NCBI GenBank assembly: GCA_046047615.1
Contig: JBJOHO010000013.1
Span: 1-64,000 of the forward strand
DNA length: 64,000 nucleotides
Source of the DNA: ZC4RG30 sp046047615
GTDB taxonomy: Bacteria > Pseudomonadota > Gammaproteobacteria > Steroidobacterales > Steroidobacteraceae
Direction: 5' to 3'
In this document: in pieces, positions 42,094-51,464 of the stretch
How the letters are laid out: each line of letters opens with the position of its first letter
Numbering within the stretch: position 1 is the stretch's first letter
The notes under the pieces: generated by a model
Seen by the model: the letters and a program-made list of their open reading frames with translations, nothing else
The model's database searches: none
What the model was told of the DNA's origin: nothing
Translations under genes and position numbers: made by a program

Positions 42094-43469
42094 ACCGCGC
42101 CGGGCGGCATCTGCAGGACCTGGCGCAACTGGCCGCGGCGGACTATGCCGGACCCGACCTGCCCTATGCGGCGATCAGCACCGACACCCGCCGCTTGCAG
42201 CCGGGCGACGTCTACTGGGCGCTGCGCGGCGAGCGCTTCGATGGCAATGCCTTCGTGGCCGCGGCGCGTGCCGCCGGAGCGGTCGCCGCGGTGGTCGACC
42301 GGCCGGTGGAGGCTGGCGGATTGCCCGTACTGCAGGTCGCCGACGGGCTCCTGGCCTTGCAGCGGGCCGCCGCAGGCTGGCGCAGGCGCCACGCCCTGCC
42401 GGTGCTGGCCGTGGCCGGCAGCAACGGCAAGACCACCACCAAGGAAATGCTCGCTGCGGTCATGGCGCAACGCGGGCGCACGCTCGCCACGCAGGGCAAC
42501 CTCAACAACCACATCGGCGTGCCACTGACGCTGCTGCGCCTTGAGCCCCAGGATCTGGCGGCCGTGGTCGAGATCGGCACCAACGCGCCGGGCGAGGTCG
42601 CGGCCCTGGCCGCGCTTGTCCAGCCACAGTACGGGCTGGTGACAAACGCCGGTGCCGAGCACCTCGAGGGCTTCGGCACGCTGGAAGCCGTTGCGCGCGA
42701 GGAAGGGGCGTTGGCGGCGGCCGTGCCCGCCGGGGGCACTGTCGTGCTGAACCACGACGACCCCTACCTGTCTCTCTGGCGCGGCATGACCGCGGCCACG
42801 GTGGTCACCTTCGGTCTGTCCGAAGGCGCGGACTGGCAGGCCGTGCAGCTCACCGAACACTGGGAGGAGGCCGGCCTGCGCAGCCGCTTCCTGTTGCGCT
42901 GCCCGCTGGGAGAGCAGGCGGTCACGCTGCGCCTGGGCGGGCGCCACAACGTGCGCAACGCGCTTGCCGCGGCAGCCACGGCCTGCGCTGCGGGGGCGAC
43001 GCTGGCACAGGCCGTCCAAGGTCTGGGCCGCGTCGAGCCCGTCGGTGGGCGCCTCCAGCCCCGCCGCAGCCACCATGGCGCGCGGCTGCTCGACGACAGC
43101 TACAACGCCAACCCGGACTCGATGCGCGCTGGCATCGATGTGCTGGTCGCACAGCCAGGCCGGCCGTGGATGGTGCTCGCGGACATGGCCGAGCTCGGCG
43201 CCGCCGCGGCAGCGAGCCATGCCGACATCGGCCGCTATGCGCGCGAGCGCGGCATCGAGCGGCTCTACTGTGCCGGCCCGCTGTCGGTGCTGGCCGCCGA
43301 GGCTTTCGGCAGCGGCGCACGCTGGTTCGATGATGTCCCGGCACTGGCCGAGGCCATCGACGCAGACCTTGGACCGGGCATCTGCCTGCTGGTGAAGGGG
43401 TCACGATCCAACCGCCTCGAGCGCGTCGTCGCGCGCCTCACACATACGGCTGCCACGGGAGGGCACTGA
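42090..43469 (+). CDS. murF: UDP-MurNAc-tripeptide--D-alanyl-D-alanine ligase
   Basis: Mur ligase that adds D-Ala-D-Ala, made by the Ddl encoded further down the cluster, to finish the UDP-MurNAc-pentapeptide. The P-loop is AGSNGKTTTKEM (about 109-120), followed by LNNHIGVPLTLLRL, EIGTNAPGEV and the C-terminal LLDDSYNANPDSM block typical of MurF. Length is 459 residues (E. coli 452). It overlaps murE by four bases and lies three bases before mraY. Confidence 0.97.
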   Translation: MNRAGRHLQDLAQLAAADYAGPDLPYAAISTDTRRLQPGDVYWALRGERFDGNAFVAAARAAGAVAAVVDRPVEAGGLPVLQVADGLLALQRAAAGWRRRHALPVLAVAGSNGKTTTKEMLAAVMAQRGRTLATQGNLNNHIGVPLTLLRLEPQDLAAVVEIGTNAPGEVAALAALVQPQYGLVTNAGAEHLEGFGTLEAVAREEGALAAAVPAGGTVVLNHDDPYLSLWRGMTAATVVTFGLSEGADWQAVQLTEHWEEAGLRSRFLLRCPLGEQAVTLRLGGRHNVRNALAAAATACAAGATLAQAVQGLGRVEPVGGRLQPRRSHHGARLLDDSYNANPDSMRAGIDVLVAQPGRPWMVLADMAELGAAAAASHADIGRYARERGIERLYCAGPLSVLAAEAFGSGARWFDDVPALAEAIDADLGPGICLLVKGSRSNRLERVVARLTHTAATGGH

Positions 43470-43472
43470 CCC

Positions 43473-44558
43473 ATGTTGCATTGGCTGGCGGCTCAACTCG
43501 CTCCGACCTACACGTTCTTCAACGTGTTTTCCTACCTCACGCTGCGCGGCATCCTCGCCGTGGCTTCGGCGCTGCTGATCTCGCTGCTGGTGGGTCCGGC
43601 GATGATCCGCCGTCTCACCCGGGGGCAGATCGGCCAGGTCGTGCGCGATGATGGTCCGCAGTCCCATCTGTCCAAGAAGGGCACGCCGACGATGGGCGGG
43701 GCGCTGATCATCGTTGCGATTGCAGTGGCCACGCTGCTGTGGGCCGACCTGGGCAACCGTTACGTCTGGGTGCTGCTGGCCACGCTGCTGGCTTTCGGCG
43801 CCATCGGCTTCTACGACGATTACCTGAAGCTCGTGGTCGGCAACTCCAAGGGTCTGGCCGCGCGCTGGAAATACCTCGCGCAGTCCGTGTGTGGCCTGGC
43901 GGCGGCGTTCTACCTGTTCCATACGGCGCGGGTGCCGGCAGAGACCACGCTCTATCTGCCGTTCCTGAAGGACTTCGCCCTGCCTCTGGGAGCCGTCGGA
44001 TTCATCCTGCTGAGCTACCTGATGACCGTGGGCATGAGCAACGCCGTCAACCTCACGGACGGCCTGGATGGCCTCGCCATCATGCCGGCGGCCATGGTCG
44101 CGGGCGCGCTGGGCGTGTTCGCCTACGCCAGCGGCAACGTGATCTTCGGCACCTATCTCGGGATTCCCGTCGTGCCCGGTGCCGGCGAGGTGCTCATCTT
44201 CTGCGGTGCCATCGTCGGTGCAGGCCTCGGATTCCTCTGGTTCAACGCCTATCCCGCCCAGGTGTTCATGGGCGACATCGGCGCACTGGCCTTGGGTGCG
44301 GTGCTGGGCCTCATCGCCGTGATCGTCCGCCAGGAGCTGGTGGTGCTGCTCATGGGCGGCATCTTCGTGCTGGAAACCGCGTCCGTCATCCTGCAGGTCG
44401 GCTCTTACAAGCTGCGCGGCAAGCGCCTGTTCCGCATGGCGCCCATACATCACCACTTCGAACTCAAGGGCTGGGCCGAGCCGAAGGTGATCGTGCGTTT
44501 CTGGATCATCAGCCTGCTGCTGGTGCTCGCCGGCCTTGCCACCCTGAAGGTGCGCTGA
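43473..44558 (+). CDS. mraY: Phospho-MurNAc-pentapeptide transferase
   Basis: Ten-helix inner-membrane enzyme that moves phospho-MurNAc-pentapeptide to undecaprenyl phosphate, forming lipid I. Diagnostic blocks are SKKGTPTMGGALI, GFYDDYLK, NLTDGLDGLA, FMGDIGALALG and HHHFELKGW, which carry the catalytic aspartates and the substrate-binding histidines. The 361-residue length is standard. Its stop shares one base with the murD start (TGATG). Confidence 0.98.
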   Translation: MLHWLAAQLAPTYTFFNVFSYLTLRGILAVASALLISLLVGPAMIRRLTRGQIGQVVRDDGPQSHLSKKGTPTMGGALIIVAIAVATLLWADLGNRYVWVLLATLLAFGAIGFYDDYLKLVVGNSKGLAARWKYLAQSVCGLAAAFYLFHTARVPAETTLYLPFLKDFALPLGAVGFILLSYLMTVGMSNAVNLTDGLDGLAIMPAAMVAGALGVFAYASGNVIFGTYLGIPVVPGAGEVLIFCGAIVGAGLGFLWFNAYPAQVFMGDIGALALGAVLGLIAVIVRQELVVLLMGGIFVLETASVILQVGSYKLRGKRLFRMAPIHHHFELKGWAEPKVIVRFWIISLLLVLAGLATLKVR

Positions 44559-45895
44559 TGCAGCCAGGGCGGGCGGTCATCGTCGGGCTGGGCAGTACCG
44601 GGCTCTCCGTGGCACGCCACCTGGTGGCGCGCGGCTGGCAGGTCTGCGGCACCGACACCCGCAGTGCCCCCCCTGCCTTGGCGGCATTGCAGGCCCTTGC
44701 ACCCGCGGCGCGCTGGTCCACCGGCGGCCTGGACGCTGCGCTGCTGCAGGATGCCGACTGTGTGGTCGTGTCCCCTGGGTTGGGTCACAGCGACGACTTC
44801 TTCAGCGCGGCGCGCCGCATCGGCCTGCCTCTCTGGGGCGACATCGAACTGTTCGCGCGCAGTGCGCCCGCGGCCCGCGTGGTCGCCATCACCGGCACCA
44901 ACGGCAAGAGCACCGTCACCACGCTGGTGGCCCACATGGCACAACAGGCGGGGCTGGCCGTGCGGGCCGGCGGCAACCTCGCGCCGCCGGCACTGGACCT
45001 GCTCGAGGGCACCGCAGTCGACCTGTTCGTTCTCGAACTCTCCAGCTACCAGCTGGAGACCACGGCGAGCCTGCGTCCGGTCTGCGGCACGGTCCTGAAC
45101 ATCACCCCGGACCACCTCGACCGTTATGCCGACACTGCGGCCTATGCGGCGGCCAAGGCACGCCTGCTGCCCTGGTGCGGGACGGCCGTCGTCAATGCCG
45201 ACGACCCCTGTGTTGCAGGCATGGCGACCGGCGCTGCGCGCCGCGTGCCGTTCACACTCGCCGGCCCTGCCATGGAACCCCAGGGCTATGGTCTGGTGCA
45301 TCGGGACGGCCAGCCGTGGCTTGCCCGGGGCACGGAAGCCCTGCTGCCCGTCGCGGCGATGCGCATCACGGGCTTGCACAACGCCGCGAACGCACTGGCG
45401 GCGTTGGCATTGGGGGAGGCGGCCGGACTGCCGCTGCCGGCCATGCTGGAGGCCCTGCGCAGCTATCGGGGACTGCCGCATCGCGTGGAATGCGTTGCCG
45501 AGCGCAATGGTGTGCGCTACATCGACGATTCCAAAGGCACCAATGTCGGCGCGACCCTGGCGGCGGTGGCGGGCCTTGAAGCCCCGTTGCGGCTCATCCT
45601 GGGCGGCGACGGCAAGGGGCAGGATTTCTCGCCACTGCGCGCGGCCTGTGCAGGCAAGGTGCGCCAGGCGCTGCTCATCGGCCGCGATGCTGCCGCCATC
45701 GGCGCCGCGCTGCACGGCAGTTGCGAAACCCTGCATTGCGGAAGCCTGGAAGAGGCGGTACGTCAGGCAGCCGCGGTCGCCGAGCCAGGGGAGGTCGTGC
45801 TGCTGTCCCCGGCATGCGCCAGCCTCGACATGTTCCGCGACTACAAGCACCGCGGCGAAGTCTTCGCGGCGGCGGCGAGGGCATTGGCACCATGA
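44558..45895 (+). CDS. murD: UDP-MurNAc-L-alanine--D-glutamate ligase
   Basis: Adds D-glutamate as the second stem residue. The N-terminal Rossmann-like part has VIVGLGSTGLSVARHL; the ATP loop is AITGTNGKSTVTTL (about 110-123); later blocks are LELSSYQLE, LNITPDHLDRY, and the C-terminal YIDDSKGTNVGAT and LSPACASLDMFRDYKHRG, a MurD hallmark. Length is 445 (E. coli 438). The frame opens upstream on the shadow of mraY, but ATG 44558 fits. It overlaps ftsW by four bases. Confidence 0.97.
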   Translation: MQPGRAVIVGLGSTGLSVARHLVARGWQVCGTDTRSAPPALAALQALAPAARWSTGGLDAALLQDADCVVVSPGLGHSDDFFSAARRIGLPLWGDIELFARSAPAARVVAITGTNGKSTVTTLVAHMAQQAGLAVRAGGNLAPPALDLLEGTAVDLFVLELSSYQLETTASLRPVCGTVLNITPDHLDRYADTAAYAAAKARLLPWCGTAVVNADDPCVAGMATGAARRVPFTLAGPAMEPQGYGLVHRDGQPWLARGTEALLPVAAMRITGLHNAANALAALALGEAAGLPLPAMLEALRSYRGLPHRVECVAERNGVRYIDDSKGTNVGATLAAVAGLEAPLRLILGGDGKGQDFSPLRAACAGKVRQALLIGRDAAAIGAALHGSCETLHCGSLEEAVRQAAAVAEPGEVVLLSPACASLDMFRDYKHRGEVFAAAARALAP

Positions 45896-47079
45896 CCACG
45901 CGGGACGCCACGCCACCACGCCTTGATCTGGTCGCCAGCCTGCTCGTGGCCGCGCTGCTGCTGGTCGGCCTGGTGATGGTCGCGTCGGCCTCGGTGCCGC
46001 TCGCGGGCCGCGAGGGCCATGCGCCGCTCTACTACCTCATGAACCAGTTGCTGCCGCTGGGCGTCGGCCTCGCCGCAGGTGCGCTGCTGCTGCAACTGCC
46101 CCTGCACCATGTGGAGCGCCTGTCGATGCCGCTGGTGTGGTTGGCGATCATCGGCCTGGTGCTGGTGATGGTGCCGGGCATCGGCAAGGTCGCCAACGGC
46201 AGCCGGCGCTGGATCAACGTCATGGGCATCGGCTTCCAGGTGTCGGAGCTCGCGCGGCTGTTCATCATGATCTACGTCGCCAGCTATGCCGTGCGGCGCG
46301 AGCAGGCCCTGCGCAGCGGCTTCCGTGGCCTGTTGCCGCCACTCCTGCTGGCTGCCGCGGCGGCCCTGCTGATTTTCATCGAGCCCGACCTGGGGGGTGC
46401 GATGGTGCTGATGGCCACCGTGTTGATGCTGTTGCTGGTGGCCGGAGCGCGCTGGAGTGCGGTTGCGCTGCCGATGGCGTGCGTGGCCGGGCTGGGCGCG
46501 CTGGCCGTCGTCTTCACCCCATATCGCCTGACGCGCTTGATGAGCTTCCAGGATCCGTGGGCGGATCCCTTCGACAGCGGCTTCCAGCTGGCGCAGTCGC
46601 TGATCGCGATCGGTCGCGGCGGCTGGTTTGGCGTGGGCCTCGGTGACAGCATGCAGAAACAGGCCTACCTGCCCGAGGCTCACACCGACTTCCTGTTTGC
46701 AGTGATTGCCGAGGAGACCGGGCTGGTGGGCGTGGTGGTGCTCGTGGGCCTGTACCTCGCCCTGGTCTGGCGCGTGTTCCAGATCGCCCGCCGTGCCGAG
46801 GCGGCAGGCCACCGCTTCGCGGCCTATATCGCGGCGGGCTTCGGGCTCTGGCTGGGCGTGCAGGCGCTGTTCAACATCGGCGTGAACATGGGCGTGCTGC
46901 CCACCAAGGGCCTGACCCTGCCGCTGGCCAGCTATGGCCGCAGCAGCCTGATGGTCACGCTGCTGTGGTTCGCCCTGGTGATGCGCGCCAACCACGAGGT
47001 GCTGGGCGGCCGTCGCCTCGTTGCCGGCGCCTTGCGCCGTCGCGCCGGCACGGCCGCCATCCATGAGGTGCCCGCATGA
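45892..47079 (+). CDS. ftsW: Septal peptidoglycan polymerase FtsW (SEDS family)
   Basis: Ten-helix SEDS glycosyltransferase working with FtsI to polymerise septal glycan from lipid II. Recognisable segments are GSRRWINVMGIGFQVSELARL, FIEPDLGGAMVL (with the conserved acidic residue region), PWADPFDSGFQLAQSLIAIG, EAHTDFLFAVIAEE and LPTKGLTLPLASYG. From ATG 45892 it has 395 residues; the open frame before it is a murD shadow. Overlaps of four bases join murD and murG. Confidence 0.97.
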   Translation: MTTRDATPPRLDLVASLLVAALLLVGLVMVASASVPLAGREGHAPLYYLMNQLLPLGVGLAAGALLLQLPLHHVERLSMPLVWLAIIGLVLVMVPGIGKVANGSRRWINVMGIGFQVSELARLFIMIYVASYAVRREQALRSGFRGLLPPLLLAAAAALLIFIEPDLGGAMVLMATVLMLLLVAGARWSAVALPMACVAGLGALAVVFTPYRLTRLMSFQDPWADPFDSGFQLAQSLIAIGRGGWFGVGLGDSMQKQAYLPEAHTDFLFAVIAEETGLVGVVVLVGLYLALVWRVFQIARRAEAAGHRFAAYIAAGFGLWLGVQALFNIGVNMGVLPTKGLTLPLASYGRSSLMVTLLWFALVMRANHEVLGGRRLVAGALRRRAGTAAIHEVPA

Positions 47080-48167
47080 GTCCGCGACGCGTCCTGGTCA
47101 TGGCCGGCGGCACTGGCGGCCACGTATTCCCAGCGCTGGCCCTGGCACGTCTGCTCCGCGATGCGGGACATCGCGTCACCTGGCTGGGCACGCGGCGTGG
47201 GCTTGAGGCGCGCGTGGTGCCCGCCGCGGGCTTCGACATCGACTGGATCGACATCGGGGGATTGCGCGGCAAGGGGCTTAAGTCCCTGCTTGCCGCACCG
47301 TGGCATCTGCTGCGCGCACTGTGGGGGGCGCTCGCCATCCTGCGCCACCGCGATCCGGAGCTGGTGGTCGGTCTGGGCGGCTTCGTGACCGGTCCTGGCG
47401 GCCTCGCAGCATGGTTGCAGCGCAGGCCACTGCTCATCCACGAACAGAACGCGGTCGCCGGACTCACCAACCGCTGGCTGGCGCACCTGGCGCACGAAGT
47501 GCTTGCCGCCTTCCCGGGTGCCTTCGCTGGTGCACGCCGCGTGCGCGTGATCGGCAATCCCGTGCGCGCCGACATCGCTGCGTTGCAGCCGCCGCAGGAA
47601 CGCTACGGCAGGCGCAGTGGCCCGCTGCGCCTGCTCGTCGTCGGCGGCAGCCTGGGCGCCGCGCGTCTCAACACGGTGGTGCCCGAGGCGCTGGCGCTGC
47701 TTCGCGCCCAGGGCATGGACGTTCCTGAGGTGTTGCACCAGACCGGTGAGGCAGGGCTGGCCGCGACCTGCGCGGCCTACCGCGCCGCCGGGCTCGAGGC
47801 GCGCGTCGAGCCCTTCGTGGAGGACATGGCGCAAGCCTATGCCAGCGCCGACCTGGTGATCTGCCGCGCAGGCGCCCTGACCGTGAGCGAACTCGCCGCA
47901 GCAGGCCTGCCTGCGATCCTCGTGCCCTATCCGCACGCGGTCGATGACCACCAGACCCGCAACGCACAGTGGCTCGTCGCCGCCGGCGCGGCCCTGTGCC
48001 TGGCCGATGCGGCGCTGACGCCCGCGCAGTTGTGCGCCGGCTTGCAGGACCTCGGGCTGGACCGCCCAGGTCTGGCCGCCCGTGCCTCCCGGGCCCGCGC
48101 GCAGGCGAAACCGGATGCTGCACACGCCATGATGGACCGCTGCCTCGCGGCACTGGAGGCCCGATGA
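47076..48167 (+). CDS. murG: UDP-GlcNAc:lipid I N-acetylglucosaminyltransferase
   Basis: Peripheral GT-B transferase on the inner face of the membrane that turns lipid I into lipid II. The two G-loops appear as MAGGTGGHVFPALALA and GGLRGKGLKSL. The acceptor and donor-site blocks are VVGLGGFVTGPGGLAAW, LIHEQNAVAGLTNRWL, VVGGSLGAARLN and VICRAGALTVSELAAAGLPAILVP. Length is 363 residues (E. coli 355). Four-base overlaps on both sides. Confidence 0.98.
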   Translation: MSPRRVLVMAGGTGGHVFPALALARLLRDAGHRVTWLGTRRGLEARVVPAAGFDIDWIDIGGLRGKGLKSLLAAPWHLLRALWGALAILRHRDPELVVGLGGFVTGPGGLAAWLQRRPLLIHEQNAVAGLTNRWLAHLAHEVLAAFPGAFAGARRVRVIGNPVRADIAALQPPQERYGRRSGPLRLLVVGGSLGAARLNTVVPEALALLRAQGMDVPEVLHQTGEAGLAATCAAYRAAGLEARVEPFVEDMAQAYASADLVICRAGALTVSELAAAGLPAILVPYPHAVDDHQTRNAQWLVAAGAALCLADAALTPAQLCAGLQDLGLDRPGLAARASRARAQAKPDAAHAMMDRCLAALEAR

Positions 48168-49600
48168 ACTCCCCGGACCGTCGCGGCATGCGCCGCATCC
48201 GCCGCATCCACTTCGTCGGCATCGGCGGCGTCGGCATGAGCGGCATCGCCGAAGTGCTGTTGAACCTCGGCTATGAGGTACAGGGTTCGGACGCGCGCGG
48301 CAGCGACGCCACGAAGCGTCTGGAGCGTGGCGGTGCCCGGATCATGCTCGGCCACGCTGCAGCCCACGTCGAGGGAGCCGACGTCGTGGTGGTGTCCACG
48401 GCGATCACTCCGGACAATCCGGAGCTTGCGGCCGCGTTGGAACAGCGCATTCCCGTGGTGCCCCGCGCCCAGATGCTGGGTGAACTGATGCGTTTCCGCG
48501 AAGCGATCGCGGTGGCGGGCACGCACGGCAAGACCACCACCACGAGTCTGGTGGCCAGTGTGCTCGCCGAGGGCGGCGAGGACCCGACCTTTGTCATCGG
48601 TGGCCGTCTCAAGAGCGCGGGCAGCAACGCCCGCTTGGGTGCCGGACGCTATCTCGTGGCCGAGGCCGACGAGAGCGATGCCTCGTTCCTGCACCTGCAG
48701 CCCGTCATGGCCATCGTCACCAACATCGACAATGACCACCTTGGCACGCACGGCGGCGACTTCGGCAAGCTGCGGCAAAGCTTCATCGAGTTCCTCCACA
48801 ACCTGCCGTTCTACGGCCTCGCGGTGCTTTGCATCGACGATGCCGAGTTGCGTGGCCTGTTGCCCCAGGTGCAGCGCCCGGTCCTGACCTATGGACTCTC
48901 CGCCGACGCGGACGTGCGTGCAGTGGACGTGCGTCGCGAGGGGTTGCGCACGCGTTTCGACGTGTTGCGTCCCGGGCACGCGCAAGCCCTGCAGGTGACG
49001 GTGAACCTGCCCGGGCTCCACAACGTGCTCAACACGCTGGCTGCCATCGCCGTCGCGACGGAACTGGGCATCGCAGACAGTGCCATCCAGTCGGCGCTGG
49101 ACCACTTCCAAGGCATCGATCGCCGCCTGCAGCAGGTTGGCGATGTGCCCGTTGCCGGTGGCAGTGTCACGGTGGTCGACGACTACGGCCACCACCCCAC
49201 CGAGATCGCTGCCACCCTCGATGCACTGCGCCAAGCCTTCGCCGGTCGGCGCATCGTGCTGGTGTTCCAGCCGCACCGCTACTCGCGTACACGCGACCTG
49301 CTGGATGATTTCGCGCGCGTGCTGGCGACCGCGGACGCATTGCTGGTCACGGAGGTCTACGCCGCCGGCGAAGCACCGATCGACGGTGCCGACGCGCGCG
49401 CGATCTGCCGCGCTGTCCGCTCGCGCGGCATGGTCGAGCCGGTGCTGGTGCCGCAGCTGGCGGAGCTGCCCCATGCGCTGCAGGCATTGCTGCGTCCCGG
49501 CGATGTCGTGGCCATGATGGGCGCCGGCAGCATCAGCGCCGCGGCGCATGGCCTGCCTGCCCGGTTGCTGGCGCTGCAGACCGGCGAGGCCGCACCGTGA
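48164..49600 (+). CDS. murC: UDP-N-acetylmuramate--L-alanine ligase
   Basis: First Mur ligase, attaching L-alanine to UDP-MurNAc. IHFVGIGGVGMSGIAEVLLNLG at the N-terminus, the P-loop AVAGTHGKTTTTSL (about 117-130), EADESDASFLHLQP, NIDNDHLGTHGGDF and VDDYGHHPTEIAATL are all canonical. The 478 residues match the family (E. coli 491). ATG 48164 overlaps the murG stop; the stop overlaps murB. Confidence 0.98.
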   Translation: MNSPDRRGMRRIRRIHFVGIGGVGMSGIAEVLLNLGYEVQGSDARGSDATKRLERGGARIMLGHAAAHVEGADVVVVSTAITPDNPELAAALEQRIPVVPRAQMLGELMRFREAIAVAGTHGKTTTTSLVASVLAEGGEDPTFVIGGRLKSAGSNARLGAGRYLVAEADESDASFLHLQPVMAIVTNIDNDHLGTHGGDFGKLRQSFIEFLHNLPFYGLAVLCIDDAELRGLLPQVQRPVLTYGLSADADVRAVDVRREGLRTRFDVLRPGHAQALQVTVNLPGLHNVLNTLAAIAVATELGIADSAIQSALDHFQGIDRRLQQVGDVPVAGGSVTVVDDYGHHPTEIAATLDALRQAFAGRRIVLVFQPHRYSRTRDLLDDFARVLATADALLVTEVYAAGEAPIDGADARAICRAVRSRGMVEPVLVPQLAELPHALQALLRPGDVVAMMGAGSISAAAHGLPARLLALQTGEAAP

Positions 49601-50490
49601 TGCTGGCGGAGGCAAGCCCCTTTGCGGACCGCCTGCGTCGCGGCGAGCTCTTGTCGCGGCACACGACCTGGCACGTCGGTGGCCCGGCCGATGTCTACTT
49701 CGAGCCACGCGATCGGGCGCAGTTGCTCGCGTTCCTGCGTGCACTGCCGGAGGGCACGCCTGTGCTGTGGCTTGGTCTCGGCAGCAACCTGCTGGTGCGC
49801 GATGGCGGTGTGCGCGGTGTCGTCATCGCCACGGGCGACGCCCTGCGCGGTCTTGAGCGGCGTTCCGCGGACGAGGTCTACGTCGAGGCCGGCGTGCCCT
49901 GTGCGCGGCTGGCCCGGCAGTGCGCGCAGTGGGACCTCGGTCCCGCCGAGTTTTTCGCCGGCATCCCCGGCACTCTCGGTGGCGCGTTGGCCATGAATGC
50001 GGGCGCCTTTGGTGGCGAGACCTGGCCGCTGGTGGCCACCGTCGAGACGGTGGATGCCGCGGGAGCCGTGCGCCTGCGTGCCGCAGCCGAATATCGCAGC
50101 CGCTACCGTCACGTGGAGAGCCCCGCACCCGGTGAATGGTTCCTGTCGGCCACGCTGCGCTTCCCGGGCCGCTCCAGCGCCGAAGCCACGCGTGGCTGGC
50201 TGGAGCGGCGGCGCCAGACCCAACCGATCGGCGGTTGGAGCTGCGGGTCCGTGTTCACCAATCCGCCCGGGGACCATGCGGCGCGGCTCATCGAGACCGC
50301 CGGCCTCAAAGGTCACCGCATCGGGGGCGCGGTCGTCTCGACCAAGCATGCCAACTTCATCCTCAACGAGGGCACTGCCACCGCCCTCGACATCGAACAG
50401 CTGATCGCGCACGTCCAGGACGTGGTCGAGCGCCACCACGGCGTGCGCCTGCACCCGGAAGTCCGCGTCGTCGGGGAGACCCTGCAGTGA
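49597..50490 (+). CDS. murB: UDP-N-acetylenolpyruvoylglucosamine reductase
   Basis: FAD enzyme that reduces the enolpyruvyl group made by MurA to UDP-MurNAc. FAD-binding blocks are TTWHVGGPADVYFEP and LGLGSNLLVRDGGVRGVVIAT. GIPGTLGGALAMNAGAFGGE and the catalytic-serine segment SCGSVFTNP with AARLIETAGLKG follow. At 297 residues it is the short type II form, unlike E. coli MurB (342). The start is GTG 49597 (GTGA overlap with murC) or the next codon, ATG 49600. Its position between murC and ddl differs from E. coli. Confidence 0.96.
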   Translation: MMLAEASPFADRLRRGELLSRHTTWHVGGPADVYFEPRDRAQLLAFLRALPEGTPVLWLGLGSNLLVRDGGVRGVVIATGDALRGLERRSADEVYVEAGVPCARLARQCAQWDLGPAEFFAGIPGTLGGALAMNAGAFGGETWPLVATVETVDAAGAVRLRAAAEYRSRYRHVESPAPGEWFLSATLRFPGRSSAEATRGWLERRRQTQPIGGWSCGSVFTNPPGDHAARLIETAGLKGHRIGGAVVSTKHANFILNEGTATALDIEQLIAHVQDVVERHHGVRLHPEVRVVGETLQ

Positions 50491-51461
50491 ATCTCATCCA
50501 CGATCCCAGCCGGCTGCGACGCATCACCGACGCCGCCGACTTCGGCCGCGTCGCCGTCCTCCACGGCGGTGTCTCCGCGGAGCGGGAGGTCTCGCTCCGC
50601 TCCGGCGGGGCAGTGCTCGAGGCCTTGCGTTCGCGTGGCGTCAGCGCCGAGGGCTTCGACACGCGCGGCGCCGACCTCGACCGGTTGCTGCGTGACGGCT
50701 TTGATCGCGTCTGGATCGCCCTGCACGGGCCCGGCGGCGAGGACGGCACGCTGCAGGGCGCGCTCGAATGCCTCGGTCTTCCGTACACGGGCAGCGGCGT
50801 GCTCGGCTCGGCGATCGGCATGGACAAGCTGCGCACCAAGCGCCTGGCCACCGCGGCCGGCATCGCGTCTGCCGACACTGTCGTCCTGCGCGACGCCCAG
50901 GATTGCCGCCGCGCGCTGGCCGAGCTCGGTGTGCCGCTCATCGTCAAGCCGGCCACCCAGGGATCCAGCGTCGGCATGACCAAGGTCACGGACGCCGCGC
51001 AGATGGAGGAGGCCTGGGAACGCGCCGCGGCCGTGGACCGCTGCGTGTTTGCCGAAGCCTGGATCACCGGTGCTGAATACACGGTGGCGATCCTGCACCG
51101 CCGCGCCTTGCCCGCGATCCGCATCGAGCCGGCCACCGGCTTCTATGACTACGAGGCCAAGTACCTGCGCAACGACACGCGCAAGCACTGCCCGGCCGGG
51201 TTGTCCGCACAGGCCGAAGCACATCTCGCGGCCCTGGCCCTGGCGGCGTTCGACGCCATTGGCGCCGAGGGCTGGGGCCGGGTGGACTTCATGGCCGACA
51301 ACACCGGGCGTCCGCTGCTGCTGGAAATCAACACCATCCCCGGCATGACCGCACAAAGCCTGGTGCCGATGGCGGCGCGTGCCGCTGGCATCGATTTCCC
51401 GGAGCTGTGCTGGCAGGTGCTGGAGACCAGCCTGGTGCGCCGGCCGGCAGGGAGGGACTGA
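50487..51461 (+). CDS. ddl: D-alanine--D-alanine ligase
   Basis: ATP-grasp ligase making D-Ala-D-Ala for MurF. Recognisable segments are VAVLHGGVSAEREVSLRSG, FDRVWIALHGPGGEDGTLQG, LPYTGSGVLGSAIGMDK, KPATQGSSVGMTKV, EYTVAIL and LLLEINTIPGMTAQSLVPMAA, including the C-terminal metal-binding ExN. The start is GTG 50487, overlapping the murB stop as GTGA. Length is 324 residues, with a slightly longer N-terminus than E. coli DdlB (306). Confidence 0.97.
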   Translation: MNLIHDPSRLRRITDAADFGRVAVLHGGVSAEREVSLRSGGAVLEALRSRGVSAEGFDTRGADLDRLLRDGFDRVWIALHGPGGEDGTLQGALECLGLPYTGSGVLGSAIGMDKLRTKRLATAAGIASADTVVLRDAQDCRRALAELGVPLIVKPATQGSSVGMTKVTDAAQMEEAWERAAAVDRCVFAEAWITGAEYTVAILHRRALPAIRIEPATGFYDYEAKYLRNDTRKHCPAGLSAQAEAHLAALALAAFDAIGAEGWGRVDFMADNTGRPLLLEINTIPGMTAQSLVPMAARAAGIDFPELCWQVLETSLVRRPAGRD

Positions 51462-51464
51462 GTC